A DNA stretch of 14,085 nucleotides from Methanobacteriaceae archaeon UBA349 (GCA_002509745.1 DAWK01000143.1:1-14085); one strand, 5' to 3'; positions 1 through 8,419 are shown, counted from the first letter of the stretch. A program made the numbers and translations. Notes: generated by a model not told the origin, from the letters alone.

Positions 1-1007
1 TATCTATCTGAGTACATCTTTTGATAATACTCCAGATATTCTCCACTTTTTACTTTTTCCCACCAGTCTTTATTATCTAAATACCACTGTATGGTTTCAG
101 CAATTCCAGTTTCAAACGTGTACTTAGGAGTCCACCCTAGTTCGCTCTGAATTTTACCAGAATCAATGGCATAACGTCTGTCGTGGCCGGGTCTGTCTTT
201 TACATATTTAATAAGTGATTCTGGTTTATCTAAATTCTCCAGAATTAATTTAATTATTTCTAGGTTTTTCTTTTCGTTATTTCCACCAATATTATACACT
301 TCCCCAATTTTTCCTTGGTGAAGGACCAGATCTATAGCAGTGCAGTGATCATAAACGTGTAACCAGTCTCTAACATTCAATCCATCGCCATAAACAGGTA
401 AAGGTTCATTTTCTAGGGCATTGGATATCATTAATGGAATTAATTTTTCTGGGAATTGATAAGGCCCATAATTGTTGGAGCACCGAGTTATATTAATTGG
501 CAGATCAAAAGTTTTGTTATAAGCACGAACCATTAAATCAGCACCTGCTTTGCTGGCTGAATAAGGGCTATTGGCTGCAAGGGGTGTATCTTCTCTGAAA
601 TAACCACTTTCACCTAAAGAACCATAAACTTCATCAGTTGAAACCTGTAAATATTTTTTTACGCCGTATTTTTTAGCAGCATCTAAAAGTACCTGTGTTC
701 CAATTATATTTGATTTAATGAATATCTCTGGATCTTCAATACTCCTATCAACGTGAGATTCAGCAGCGAAATTTATAACATAATCTATTTTTGAGACTAT
801 GTCACAAACTAATGATTTATCAGTAATATCTCCTTTGATAAATTTGTAATTAGGATTATCTTCAATGCCATGTAAATTTTCTAAATTTCCGCAGTAGGTA
901 AGGGAGTCCAGGTTGACAATTTCGTAGTGAGGATATTTATTAAGCATATATCTTACAAAATTACTCCCTATAAATCCTGCTCCACCCGTAATTAGTATTT
1001 TTGTCAT
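1..1007 (-). CDS. rfbB: dTDP-glucose 4,6-dehydratase (RmlB), cut at the window edge
   Basis: Second enzyme of dTDP-L-rhamnose synthesis; it converts dTDP-glucose to dTDP-4-keto-6-deoxyglucose with a bound NAD+, in the cytoplasm. I translated it from ATG 1007-1005. It is a short-chain dehydrogenase of the extended type with a Rossmann motif GGAGFIG at residues 8-14. The catalytic Thr-Asp-Glu lies at 124-126 (STDEVYG), and Tyr149 and Lys153 are in YSASK. RNxxGP-like and RPGHD motifs follow, as expected of RmlB. A strong ribosome site (AAGGAG, complement of 1015-1020) precedes the start. The frame is open for 335 codons, down to base 3, and bases 2-1 read TA. A length of 335 is about normal for the family, so the stop codon is probably cut by the window edge. 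It is separated from the other rml genes by two plus-strand genes. Identity is very secure; the exact end is not. Confidence 0.95.
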   Translation of the reverse strand, partial: MTKILITGGAGFIGSNFVRYMLNKYPHYEIVNLDSLTYCGNLENLHGIEDNPNYKFIKGDITDKSLVCDIVSKIDYVINFAAESHVDRSIEDPEIFIKSNIIGTQVLLDAAKKYGVKKYLQVSTDEVYGSLGESGYFREDTPLAANSPYSASKAGADLMVRAYNKTFDLPINITRCSNNYGPYQFPEKLIPLMISNALENEPLPVYGDGLNVRDWLHVYDHCTAIDLVLHQGKIGEVYNIGGNNEKKNLEIIKLILENLDKPESLIKYVKDRPGHDRRYAIDSGKIQSELGWTPKYTFETGIAETIQWYLDNKDWWEKVKSGEYLEYYQKMYSDR

Positions 1008-1014
1008 TATTTAA

Positions 1015-1020
1015 CTCCTT
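1015..1020 (-). promoter_or_regulatory. Ribosome binding site of rfbB
   Basis: The minus strand reads AAGGAG seven bases before ATG 1007. It fixes the start of a gene whose 3' end is at the window edge. Confidence 0.7.
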
Positions 1021-1261
1021 AGAAATTTCTATATTAGTATAATACTTTATTAACTTTTTTCTATGAACTTTATTCCATATTTATTAAATCTTAAATCCAA
1101 TTAAAATCATTTTTTTATTAGAAATTAGCTTAAAGCAACATTTAACTTTAATAACTTATTTATATTTTTTTGTTATATAATCTATTTTATCATTTTAAAT
1201 TATATGCTGATTAGAATTGTTTGAATAAGATTAGAATATTAAAATATATATTGGAGATAAA

Positions 1262-2320
1262 ATGAATCTTAAAAATCCTATAAATCTTTTAAAAAAGGCC
1301 AATAACTCTTTTAATTTATATCTAAAAGATCGTATAGAAATAAATAAAACTATAACGCGATATGGTAAAGATCAGGAAAAAATCAACGAATTTTTTGAAG
1401 CAAATTATCTTAGGGATGCTAATTTATCAGATAAACTTAATTTATTCGCTGATTGGTATTCTAAAAATAAATATTATTTTTTTAATGGAGAAGAACATTT
1501 GTTTGAATCAATGGACACAGATACATTTTTTAAAATGTGTTTTTACAATAATATCAAACTTTTGGCCTTTTCACATAAAGAAAACAGGATTCTTTTAGAG
1601 ACTGAGGATGGAATTAAATTTTTTACCAATAATCGTTTTTGGACAATTGATTCAGTTTTTGCAAGAAATGAATATTCTGTACCCCAATTATACATGTTCC
1701 GTGATTTTGTTGTACTTGATATTGGGATGAATAGGGGTTATGCTTCTTTGAAATTTGCAAATTTTGATTCATGTAGTGCAATATATGGTTTTGAGATAGA
1801 CCCCAATACATATGACTTAGCTTTAGAAAATTTCAATCTTAATCCTCAACTATATGATAAAATTCATCCATTTAATTTTGGCCTTTATGATGAAGATAAA
1901 GAATTAGATTTGTTTTATATCCCGGGATATGATGGAATAACGACAACTAATATTGAATTTGCAAAAACTCAATCAGAATGGGTTTCTCAAAAAGATCTCA
2001 TGAAAATTAAAAAGGCAAATGTAAAAGAAGCAGGCAAAGTTATTTCAGATATAATTGAAAAAGAGAATAACTCCAATATTGTTTTGAAAATAGATACTGA
2101 AGGTGCGGAGTCTAAAATAATTGATAATTTAATTGAACATAACCTATTAGAAAAAATTGATATGATAATAGGTGAAATACACTTAGAAACCGAAGATTTA
2201 GAAAAAAAGTTGCTTGGGTTTAAACGTGTTAATAAAAATTTTGCATCAGAAAACATTTATACTGTCTGTCTGGTTAAAAAAGAATATTATAAACCGTTAA
2301 ATAAAGCTAAATCTATTTGA
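1262..2320 (+). CDS. FkbM-family SAM-dependent methyltransferase
   Basis: Predicted S-adenosylmethionine-dependent O-methyltransferase of the FkbM family, whose members often methylate sugars in surface polysaccharides. The methyltransferase core lies in residues 148-340. The SAM-binding glycine motif is VVLDIGMNRGYAS around Asp153-Gly159. The acidic residue that usually contacts the SAM ribose is in FEIDPN (Glu178, Asp180). The family signature LKIDTEGAE is at 276-283, followed by IIGEIH. Residues 1-145 form an extra N-terminal part rich in Lys, Asn and aromatic residues that I do not recognise; it starts with a short basic amphipathic stretch. There is no signal peptide or membrane segment. 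The start is supported by GGAG at 1253-1256, five bases before ATG. It runs opposite to the rml genes and is followed 62 bases later by a co-directional glycosyltransferase, so the two are probably co-transcribed. Its acceptor is unknown. Confidence 0.85.
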   Translation: MNLKNPINLLKKANNSFNLYLKDRIEINKTITRYGKDQEKINEFFEANYLRDANLSDKLNLFADWYSKNKYYFFNGEEHLFESMDTDTFFKMCFYNNIKLLAFSHKENRILLETEDGIKFFTNNRFWTIDSVFARNEYSVPQLYMFRDFVVLDIGMNRGYASLKFANFDSCSAIYGFEIDPNTYDLALENFNLNPQLYDKIHPFNFGLYDEDKELDLFYIPGYDGITTTNIEFAKTQSEWVSQKDLMKIKKANVKEAGKVISDIIEKENNSNIVLKIDTEGAESKIIDNLIEHNLLEKIDMIIGEIHLETEDLEKKLLGFKRVNKNFASENIYTVCLVKKEYYKPLNKAKSI

Positions 2321-2382
2321 TAATATTAAATTTGAATTAAATCGAGAATTAACTCAAATAATCTTAATTGATAGTTTTAATT

Positions 2383-3261
2383 ATGGGTTATGTAGGTGTT
2401 ACTGTGGTAGTTTTCGAATATTTAAAAAATTTTTCAAATAAAATCAAAAATGAAGAAAAAAAGAAAAAAATTGATTTATTCACTCTTTGGATTAGTGATG
2501 ATGGTAATTTACCGGAGCTACAGCAAATATCACTAAAATCCATGCTTTTAACCGGTCATGATGTGAAATTGTATGTTTACGATGAATTAGACAATGTTCC
2601 TGAAGGTATCAAGCTCATGGATGGAAATGAGATTCTCTCTCAATCAAATATTTTCAAATATAAAGAAGGTTTCAATAAAGGATCTTATTCTGGATTTGCT
2701 AATCGGTTTAGAGCTAAATGTCTTTATGATAGAGGATCTGCCTGGTTTGACTGTGATATAATTGCATTAAAGAATATAAATGAAATGAATATTGTAGGTC
2801 CATCAATATCTTCTCAAAGAAATCCTGATGGTGAAATAATTCCTAATAATGCTTTTTTAAAGCTAAACAAAGGAGATAAATTTTTAGAATATATGCTTGA
2901 TTACATGGATAAAGTAAAAGATAATGTAATGCATGGAGATACTGGTCCTCATTTACTCAAATCATTAATGGATACTAAATATAATTCTTATTCTAAATAT
3001 TTAGCTAATGTAAATTTTATTGCGTCGATTAATTATTTTGATTTTATGGATTTTTTAGAACCATCCTCAATAATCGTTCCGAGATTAAAATTTAATGAGA
3101 TATGGGGCTTCCATATTTGGAATACTATGTTTCGGCATAATGAATATGTTCATGAAAAATCGAGAAATAGTTTATACCATGATCTGAAAGAAATTATTCT
3201 CACTAGCTTAACAAAAGAAGAATATGCAAAAAAAATTAGTAGTTTATTTGAAATCAATTAA
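2383..3261 (+). CDS. Glycosyltransferase with DXD motif (GT32-like sugar-binding type)
   Basis: Predicted nucleotide-sugar-dependent glycosyltransferase resembling the DXD sugar-binding family (GT32 and capsular polysaccharide transferases). The catalytic domain begins near IDLFTLWISDD and continues through a Lys/Arg-containing helix (SGFANRFRAKCLYDRGSAWFDCDI). The DCD triplet at bases 2749-2757 is the expected metal and nucleotide-sugar site. A later HGDTGPHLL segment and a Trp-rich C-terminal part (WGFHIWNTMF) fit this family. The start is uncertain. ATG 2383 has no clear ribosome site. TTG 2368 extends the frame by five residues, and GTG 2404 is preceded by GGTG at 2395-2398 with good spacing. 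The N-terminus is hydrophobic, so a membrane-proximal location is possible. The gene follows the FkbM gene and ends only seven bases from the convergent end of rfbC. Donor and acceptor sugars cannot be read from sequence. Confidence 0.75.
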   Translation: MGYVGVTVVVFEYLKNFSNKIKNEEKKKKIDLFTLWISDDGNLPELQQISLKSMLLTGHDVKLYVYDELDNVPEGIKLMDGNEILSQSNIFKYKEGFNKGSYSGFANRFRAKCLYDRGSAWFDCDIIALKNINEMNIVGPSISSQRNPDGEIIPNNAFLKLNKGDKFLEYMLDYMDKVKDNVMHGDTGPHLLKSLMDTKYNSYSKYLANVNFIASINYFDFMDFLEPSSIIVPRLKFNEIWGFHIWNTMFRHNEYVHEKSRNSLYHDLKEIILTSLTKEEYAKKISSLFEIN

Positions 3262-3268
3262 TAAATGT

Positions 3269-3826
3269 TTAAAAATCAGTCTTAGTATTTTTGAATGAAT
3301 TCCATTGTTCATCTTTCTCAGATAAACTGACTTCTTCAATATCCTCTAAGGGCCAATCAATACCTATATCTGGGTCATTCCATAGAATACCACCTTCATC
3401 ATCACTATTATAAAAGTCAGTGCATTTATAAGTGAATTCGGCCTCATCGGATAAGACTAAAAAACCATGGGCAAAGCCCTCAGGTACGTAGAACTGTTTC
3501 TTGTTTTGTTCAGAGAGTATAACTCCTTCCCATTTACCATAAGTTGATGAATCTTTTCTTAAATCAACGGCCACATCAAATACTGCTCCTTTAATGGCCC
3601 TAACTAGTTTGCCTTGCGGTCTTGTATATTGGAAGTGAAGACCTCTTAAAACTCCTTTTTTGGACCTGGACTGATTGTCCTGGACAAAATTGAAATCAAG
3701 ACCTGCTTCTCTGAATTCCTCTTCATGGTAAGTTTCCATAAAATAACCACGATCATCCCCAAATACAGTAGGTTCTATAATATATACTCCTTCAATTGAA
3801 GTTTCAGTGAAATTAAATTTACTCAT
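3269..3826 (-). CDS. rfbC: dTDP-4-dehydrorhamnose 3,5-epimerase (RmlC)
   Basis: Third enzyme of dTDP-L-rhamnose synthesis. It epimerises C3 and C5 of dTDP-4-keto-6-deoxyglucose without a cofactor; family members are cupin-fold dimers in the cytoplasm. The 185-residue product has the usual family length. Visible motifs are DDRGYFMET near the N-terminus, FVQDNQSRSKKGVLRGLHFQ with catalytic His64 next to Arg61, VFDVAVDLR at 82-90, the PEGFAHGF segment at 115-122, Tyr133 in FTYKCTDFY (the catalytic tyrosine position), and the GGILWNDPDIGIDWP signature. I chose ATG 3826 over an upstream ATG nine codons earlier because AAGGAGAG precedes it and the protein then begins like its homologues. It lies 40 bases downstream of rfbA, almost certainly in one transcript. 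Confidence 0.95.
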   Translation of the reverse strand: MSKFNFTETSIEGVYIIEPTVFGDDRGYFMETYHEEEFREAGLDFNFVQDNQSRSKKGVLRGLHFQYTRPQGKLVRAIKGAVFDVAVDLRKDSSTYGKWEGVILSEQNKKQFYVPEGFAHGFLVLSDEAEFTYKCTDFYNSDDEGGILWNDPDIGIDWPLEDIEEVSLSEKDEQWNSFKNTKTDF

Positions 3827-3866
3827 TAAAAATCTCTCCTTATTCAAATTCAAGGACTAGTGAATA

Positions 3867-4739
3867 TTAAAACTCATTATTAACTAAATCTGTTAAATAA
3901 TCCCCATAATCTGTCTTTTTCAAAGGTTTAGCCAGTTTTAAAACTTTTTCTTCATTGATCCATCCATTATTAAATGCAATTTCTTCTAAACAGGCAATAT
4001 AAAATCCCTGTCTCTTTTGTATGGCCTCTACAAAATTACTGGCTTCCAATAAACCAATATGGGTTCCGGTGTCTAACCAAGCCATTCCTCTACCTAAAAG
4101 TTCTACTTTTAGCTGTTTTCTTTTGAGATATTCTTCATTAACAGATGTGATTTCCAGTTCGCCTCTATCAGAAGGCCTTACATTTTTAGCTATCTCCACA
4201 ACACTATTATCATAGAAATAAAGGCCGGGTATGGCGTAATTAGATTTAGGATGTTCTGGTTTTTCTTCTAATGATAACACATTACCTTCTTCATCAAATT
4301 CAACTACTCCAAAAGCATGAGGATCTCTAACATAATAACCAAAGACAACTGCACCGTCTTGAACTGAGGCTGCTCTTTTTAAAATCTCGCTGAATCTATG
4401 GCCGTGGAATATGTTGTCTCCAAGAACTAAAGCAACATTATCCTCTCCAATAAATTCTTCACCCACTATGAATGCCTCGGCCAAGCCACGAGGTTCTTCT
4501 TGAACCGCATATGAGAAAGATATACCTAAATCACTACCGTCTCCTAGAAGTTGTTCATATTGGGGTAAATCTCGAGGGGTTGATATGATTAATATTTCTT
4601 TTATACCCGCCAGCATAAGAACGGATAATGGATAATAAATCATTGGTTTATCATAAATAGCAAGCAACTGCTTTGAAACAGCTTTAGTAATTGGATAAAG
4701 CCGGGTACCGGATCCTCCTGCAAGTACAATTCCTTTCAT
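3867..4739 (-). CDS. rfbA: Glucose-1-phosphate thymidylyltransferase (RmlA)
   Basis: First enzyme of the rhamnose pathway: glucose-1-phosphate plus dTTP gives dTDP-glucose and pyrophosphate. In known members it is feedback-inhibited by dTDP-rhamnose. The protein has 290 residues, the length of the short RmlA form. The nucleotidyltransferase signature [11 protein letters not shown] is at 8-18, with Lys23 in SKQLL and the KPMIYYPL motif at 31-38. The substrate-binding [10 protein letters not shown] segment is at 80-89, and metal-binding Asp108 is in [16 protein letters not shown] and WLDTGTH follow later. The usual SKQLLPVYDKP reads [11 protein letters not shown] here, a mild change. GGAG (complement of 4748-4751) lies eight bases before ATG. 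The gene is 45 bases downstream of a glycosyltransferase gene and 40 bases upstream of rfbC, so all three are probably one operon. Confidence 0.96.
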   Translation of the reverse strand: MKGIVLAGGSGTRLYPITKAVSKQLLAIYDKPMIYYPLSVLMLAGIKEILIISTPRDLPQYEQLLGDGSDLGISFSYAVQEEPRGLAEAFIVGEEFIGEDNVALVLGDNIFHGHRFSEILKRAASVQDGAVVFGYYVRDPHAFGVVEFDEEGNVLSLEEKPEHPKSNYAIPGLYFYDNSVVEIAKNVRPSDRGELEITSVNEEYLKRKQLKVELLGRGMAWLDTGTHIGLLEASNFVEAIQKRQGFYIACLEEIAFNNGWINEEKVLKLAKPLKKTDYGDYLTDLVNNEF

Positions 4740-4784
4740 TTTTTTTGCTCCAAGTTAATAAATTAATCAATTATAAAAACATTA

Positions 4785-5936
4785 TTAATTCTTTAGAAAT
4801 GCTATAAATTTGCGCATAGGTGAAGTTAATCTCCATGAGGTACTATTTTCATATTCATTTATTTTAAGTTCTAATTGATTTTTCCCATGACTTAGCTTGT
4901 TTAATTTAAGTGTTAAATTATCATTATTGGCTTTATATTTAGCTATTTCAATTTTAAATCTTTCTTGTTCATCTAATTTATTTTTTTCCAGATTTAAATA
5001 ATTTTTTTTCAAATTTGAATAATCTTTAGCCAGTGTTTCTGAGTTTTCTAAAATATTTGAAATGTAATCAATCTCATAATTCTCATATTTTATGGAAATA
5101 TTGTTAAATAATTTTAAATCCAAGGGATCATATTCAATCTTAACTTCTTTTTCCTGGTCATCTAAAGAATATTTTTTGGCGAAATTGATCATATCTTCTT
5201 TTCCAATTTTTCCTTCATGTTTTAAGTAATTAAACATGTCTTTAATGTGCCAAGATGTACTTTCACCGTGAGTAATATCACATAACGTATTAATCCACCC
5301 CACAGCAATCTTAGCGATTATCTGATCTTCTGAACGTATGGGAAAATGAGCTATGCGTAAATCACTACTAAGAAATTTTTTTATTGATTTATCATGTTTA
5401 GAATTAGATATGTTATGATTTCCTTTTGTTAATTTAACATCAAATTTTTCAACGAGTTCTTTAGGTATGATGGCTTTACAATATTCTCCATAATCGTCCC
5501 TTGCAAAAGTTATTTTGGATGGGATGAATATTTCATTTTCATTATCGAAAGTAGGGACATAAGTTTTCCATTTAACTAAACTTAAAGTTGGAAATTCTAT
5601 CTTTTCTAAAAATTCGCGCGGATTTTTATTATGAGGAGTCATAATAAACTCATCTGCATCTAAGGGAACCACAATATCTGCATTATATTTATTTATAGCG
5701 CAGGATAATAATTTGTTTGTTTTAATGGCTTGATCAAATTCCCTATCTTCGTCTTTAATTATATATAAATTAAGACCTTCTTTTTTAAGTAAATTTAGAA
5801 TTTCTAAAGTATTATCTGAACTTTGATTATCTAAAATAATCATCCCATCAAAAATATTAATATTATAACGTACAAATGATTCAATGACATCTGATTCATT
5901 TTTGACCATGCTTATAGAAAATAATGTTTTAGACAT
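4785..5936 (-). CDS. Family 2 glycosyltransferase with C-terminal coiled coil
   Basis: Predicted inverting glycosyltransferase of the short GT-A type (Pfam Glyco_tranf_2_4-like). The N-terminal fold is recognisable from SISMVKNESDVIESFVRYN, the nucleotide-binding LDNQSSDNT at 35-43 and the metal-binding DAD at 93-95 within VVPLDADEFIM. A conserved His-Phe-Pro (HFPIRS) and a GWIN segment follow, as in related enzymes. Residues from about 295 to 363 form a strongly predicted coiled coil rich in Lys, Asn, Glu and Leu. It ends in a short tail, STSWRLTSPMRKF, with Trp368, Pro373 and Arg375. That tail recurs in the glycosyltransferase at 8581-9753. The start has GGAG six bases upstream. The gene lies between rfbD (100 bases upstream) and rfbA (45 bases downstream), so it is probably a rhamnosyltransferase or a partner in the same glycan. 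That substrate is an inference from position only. Confidence 0.85.
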   Translation of the reverse strand: MSKTLFSISMVKNESDVIESFVRYNINIFDGMIILDNQSSDNTLEILNLLKKEGLNLYIIKDEDREFDQAIKTNKLLSCAINKYNADIVVPLDADEFIMTPHNKNPREFLEKIEFPTLSLVKWKTYVPTFDNENEIFIPSKITFARDDYGEYCKAIIPKELVEKFDVKLTKGNHNISNSKHDKSIKKFLSSDLRIAHFPIRSEDQIIAKIAVGWINTLCDITHGESTSWHIKDMFNYLKHEGKIGKEDMINFAKKYSLDDQEKEVKIEYDPLDLKLFNNISIKYENYEIDYISNILENSETLAKDYSNLKKNYLNLEKNKLDEQERFKIEIAKYKANNDNLTLKLNKLSHGKNQLELKINEYENSTSWRLTSPMRKFIAFLKN

Positions 5937-6036
5937 ATTTCACTCCAATAATCAACTTATTATTCACAAATTCAGTATAATGGTCAAAGTCCTAACTTAT
6001 TAGCTAATCAAGAAGCGATTATTAATATTAAATATA

Positions 6037-6873
6037 TTACAATAAATCCATATATTCTCTTAAAGCTTCTTTATAGCTTCTAATTTTTGGAAAAGCTTCC
6101 ATTTTCCAGTTATAATTCTCTAAAACAGAATATTTTGGCCTTGGTGCCGGGCTACCAAATTCTTCGGTACTAACAGGATTTAATTCAATATCAATTCCGG
6201 CATTTTCGAAGATTTCTTGGGCATATTCATACCAGGAACAGTGATCACTATTAGTTATATGATATATTCCGTAAGCTGGTTTTTTTATTAGTTCTGAAAT
6301 TGCGGTTGCCAGATCAACAGTATATGTGGGAGAACCTATTTGATCAGCCACAACAGAAATATTATCCATTTTTTCGGCTAATTTAAGCATAGTAGTAATA
6401 AAATTAGGCCCATGGAACCCGTATAACCATGAAGTTCGAACTATATAAAATTTATTTAAAATGTCACGAATGCAAACTTCGCCTTGGTGTTTGGTTTTAC
6501 CATAAACTCCTAATGGGTTGGTTTGGTCGTATTCATAATATGAGCTACCTTTTGTGCCATCAAAAACATAATCTGTGCATATATAAACTAAAGCAGCATC
6601 TACTTCACTGCAAGCAACAGCCACATTTCTGGTTCCTAATACATTCACTTTATAGGCCAAATCCTCATTAGTTTCACTTCCATCCACATCAGTAAAAGCA
6701 GCTGCATGAACAACCACATCGGGTTTGATGTTTTTCACGGTTTTAATGGTTTTTTCTATGTCGGTTATGTCCAGAGTATCAATGGTGGTTGTACTAATTT
6801 CATTTTCAGCAGATAATACATCAACTAAATCATGCCCTAGCATGCCTTCTGAACCTATAATTAAAACTTTCAT
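6037..6873 (-). CDS. rfbD: dTDP-4-dehydrorhamnose reductase (RmlD)
   Basis: Last step of the pathway: NAD(P)H-dependent reduction of dTDP-4-keto-L-rhamnose to dTDP-L-rhamnose. The 278-residue protein is a normal-length extended short-chain dehydrogenase. The Rossmann motif GSEGMLG is at 7-13. [12 protein letters not shown] at 56-67 is typical of RmlD. The catalytic triad is Thr100 ([10 protein letters not shown]), Tyr124 and Lys128 (YGKTK). RTSWLYG and the DQIGSPTYT motif follow. Upstream on the minus strand is only a weak GAG-type ribosome site, complement of about 6881-6885. It is preceded by a 187-base gap that holds a 24-base palindrome and probably its promoter, and is followed after 100 bases by a glycosyltransferase gene. 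It likely begins the rfbD-glycosyltransferase-rfbA-rfbC transcript. Confidence 0.95.
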   Translation of the reverse strand: MKVLIIGSEGMLGHDLVDVLSAENEISTTTIDTLDITDIEKTIKTVKNIKPDVVVHAAAFTDVDGSETNEDLAYKVNVLGTRNVAVACSEVDAALVYICTDYVFDGTKGSSYYEYDQTNPLGVYGKTKHQGEVCIRDILNKFYIVRTSWLYGFHGPNFITTMLKLAEKMDNISVVADQIGSPTYTVDLATAISELIKKPAYGIYHITNSDHCSWYEYAQEIFENAGIDIELNPVSTEEFGSPAPRPKYSVLENYNWKMEAFPKIRSYKEALREYMDLL

Positions 6874-6965
6874 TTTTTCAACTCAAATTAAATAGTTAAT
6901 ATTAAATTAATATGAAGATAATTTACTTTGAAGTAATTAATATGACTTATTTATGTTAGAAGTAG

Positions 6966-6989
6966 TATAATTTAATATATTAAATTATA
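6966..6989. repeat. 24-base perfect palindrome upstream of rfbD
   Basis: The sequence from 6966 to 6989 equals its own reverse complement over all 24 bases; each 12-base half starts TATAATTTAATA. It sits 93 bases upstream of the rfbD start, between rfbD and the end of the adhesin gene. It is entirely A and T. It could be a dimeric regulator site, or its TTAATATATTAA core could be a TATA box. In such AT-rich DNA, chance cannot be excluded. Confidence 0.6.
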
Positions 6990-7017
6990 GTTTTAAAGAA
7001 TAGTTTTATATTTTTTG

Positions 7018-7030
7018 AAAAAATAAAAAA
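7018..7030 (-). terminator. Oligo-T termination signal after the adhesin-like gene
   Basis: On the minus strand, 30 bases after the stop codon, the sequence reads TTTTTTATTTTTT. Archaeal transcription commonly ends at such T tracts without a hairpin. The tract also forms one arm of a short A/T palindrome centred on base 7017. Confidence 0.5.
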
Positions 7031-7060
7031 TAAGTTATTAATACTATTGAAATAATTAGA

Positions 7061-8419
7061 TTAACTAAATTTGTTGTAACTTACAGTTCCTTTAGCTTGA
7101 TAAAGATATAAACCCTTATATTTCAAGTATTTTCCAAGGTTTCCTTTAAAAACGTTTTTAGTTATATTTATTTTTCCGTAATGGCTGTAAATTGCTCCAC
7201 CTTTAATTGATTTGTTACTGGTAAATTTATTGTAGGCCAATATTAAATTACCTCTAGCATTGCAAATGGCCCCACCACTCACAGTAATTGCTCGGTTAGT
7301 AAGGAATATGCAATTAGTAGCTTTTAATGTCCCATGATTGTATATGGCGCCGGCATATCTACTTGCAGTATTGTTGGTGAAACTACAATTGTTCATAATC
7401 ATTTTACTGTAACTCACACTTGGTAATCCAGAACTATCTATATAAATGGCCCCTCCATTAATGGTGGCCCTATTGTTTGTAAATATGTTGTTATTTGCAA
7501 TTAAAGTACCGTGACAGTGGTATAATGCCCCTCCACGGCCATTGTTTGCCAGATTTTTAATGAAAGTATTTTGGTTTATGTATATGGTTCGGGTACTATC
7601 TTCAGCATATATTGCTCCACTTTCGGGTGCTGTATTATACATGAATATGGAATTAGTAACTGATAAGGATCCTTTTGTATTGTAGAATGCGCCACCAAAA
7701 CGTTTTGTTGCAGAGTTACTAATGAATTTACTATTTTTGACGGTCAAAGATCCTCTTGAATTAAGTACGGCTCCACCTGGTCCATAAGTTGCTTTGTTAT
7801 AATTAAAGATGCTATTATTTATTGTTATTGATGTATAGCTAGCTGCTATGGCTCCAGATAATCTTGCTCTATTATTGGTAAATGTGCAGTTATTTAGGTA
7901 TAATGAATAATAATTACTTTTTATCGCCCCTCCATAATTATAAGGGGCTTTATTATTTATAAAAGAAATATTATTTGCAGTCAAAGCACCCTTAGAATAT
8001 ATTGCTCCCCCACTATCTTTTGTTTGTCCGTTAGTAATTGTTAAATCACTTATTTTTACTTGAATCCCTGTTTGAACAAAGAATATTCTGTCGGAATATT
8101 GCCCATCAATTATAGTGTTTTTCTGGTTTTCTCCATTAATATTTACATTTTTGTTAATGATTATTCCATGTTCCAAGTATCTTCCATTACTAATTTTCAC
8201 GGTTCCGTTAGTAGTTACGATTCCAATAGCATTTTTAATAGTCTTTTTGGGCCCATCAGTACCATTAAATGTAGGAATTTCTCCACTCCAATTGTCACTC
8301 CCATTGGGATCGACATATATGGTGGATTGTACTGCTGAGGCCGTACTAATACTAAATGATAATGAAATAGTAAAAATGGCTAGTAATATTGGAATTAAAA
8401 GTTTTTTATTGGCTTTCAT
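7061..8419 (-). CDS. Secreted adhesin-like protein, right-handed beta-helix of PMP-type repeats
   Basis: Predicted exported surface protein. Residues 1-29 are a Sec signal peptide: a basic start, a hydrophobic core IPILLAIFTISLSFSI and an STASA-type cleavage region. Next comes a YVDPNGSDNWSG segment common at the start of archaeal parallel beta-helix proteins. From about residue 130 to the end there are about 11 coils of 24-30 residues, each with a G-G-A-[IVFL] turn and an F-x-x-N turn. This is the pattern of Chlamydia polymorphic membrane proteins and of adhesin-like proteins of Methanobacteriales. About ten N-x-S/T sequons are present. I see no C-terminal membrane helix, sortase motif or pseudomurein-binding repeat, and the protein stops inside what looks like a final coil. 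GGAG lies seven bases before ATG. Its place between sugar genes suggests a surface role or a glycosylation target. Ligand unknown. Confidence 0.85.
   Translation of the reverse strand: MKANKKLLIPILLAIFTISLSFSISTASAVQSTIYVDPNGSDNWSGEIPTFNGTDGPKKTIKNAIGIVTTNGTVKISNGRYLEHGIIINKNVNINGENQKNTIIDGQYSDRIFFVQTGIQVKISDLTITNGQTKDSGGAIYSKGALTANNISFINNKAPYNYGGAIKSNYYSLYLNNCTFTNNRARLSGAIAASYTSITINNSIFNYNKATYGPGGAVLNSRGSLTVKNSKFISNSATKRFGGAFYNTKGSLSVTNSIFMYNTAPESGAIYAEDSTRTIYINQNTFIKNLANNGRGGALYHCHGTLIANNNIFTNNRATINGGAIYIDSSGLPSVSYSKMIMNNCSFTNNTASRYAGAIYNHGTLKATNCIFLTNRAITVSGGAICNARGNLILAYNKFTSNKSIKGGAIYSHYGKINITKNVFKGNLGKYLKYKGLYLYQAKGTVSYNKFS

Noticed and set aside
1362..1598. Open frame of 78 codons overlapping the FkbM gene in another frame
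   Set aside because: No ribosome site, low-complexity Ile/Phe-rich product, and the overlapping frame is a clear methyltransferase.
2368..2382. TTG start extending the DXD glycosyltransferase by five residues
   Set aside because: No ribosome site precedes it and an ATG follows at 2383. It is kept only as an alternative.
3827..3853. Upstream ATG for rfbC giving nine extra residues
   Set aside because: The internal ATG at 3826 has AAGGAGAG at correct spacing, and the shorter product matches the usual RmlC start.
4021..4215. Open frame of 64 codons opposite rfbA
   Set aside because: Antisense to a well-conserved enzyme gene, with no ribosome site or recognisable product.
7150..8030. Regularly spaced similar short DNA segments resembling a repeat array
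   Set aside because: They code for the GGAI and F-x-x-N turns of the beta-helix. DNA identity between units is low, so this is a protein repeat and not a CRISPR or DNA repeat array.
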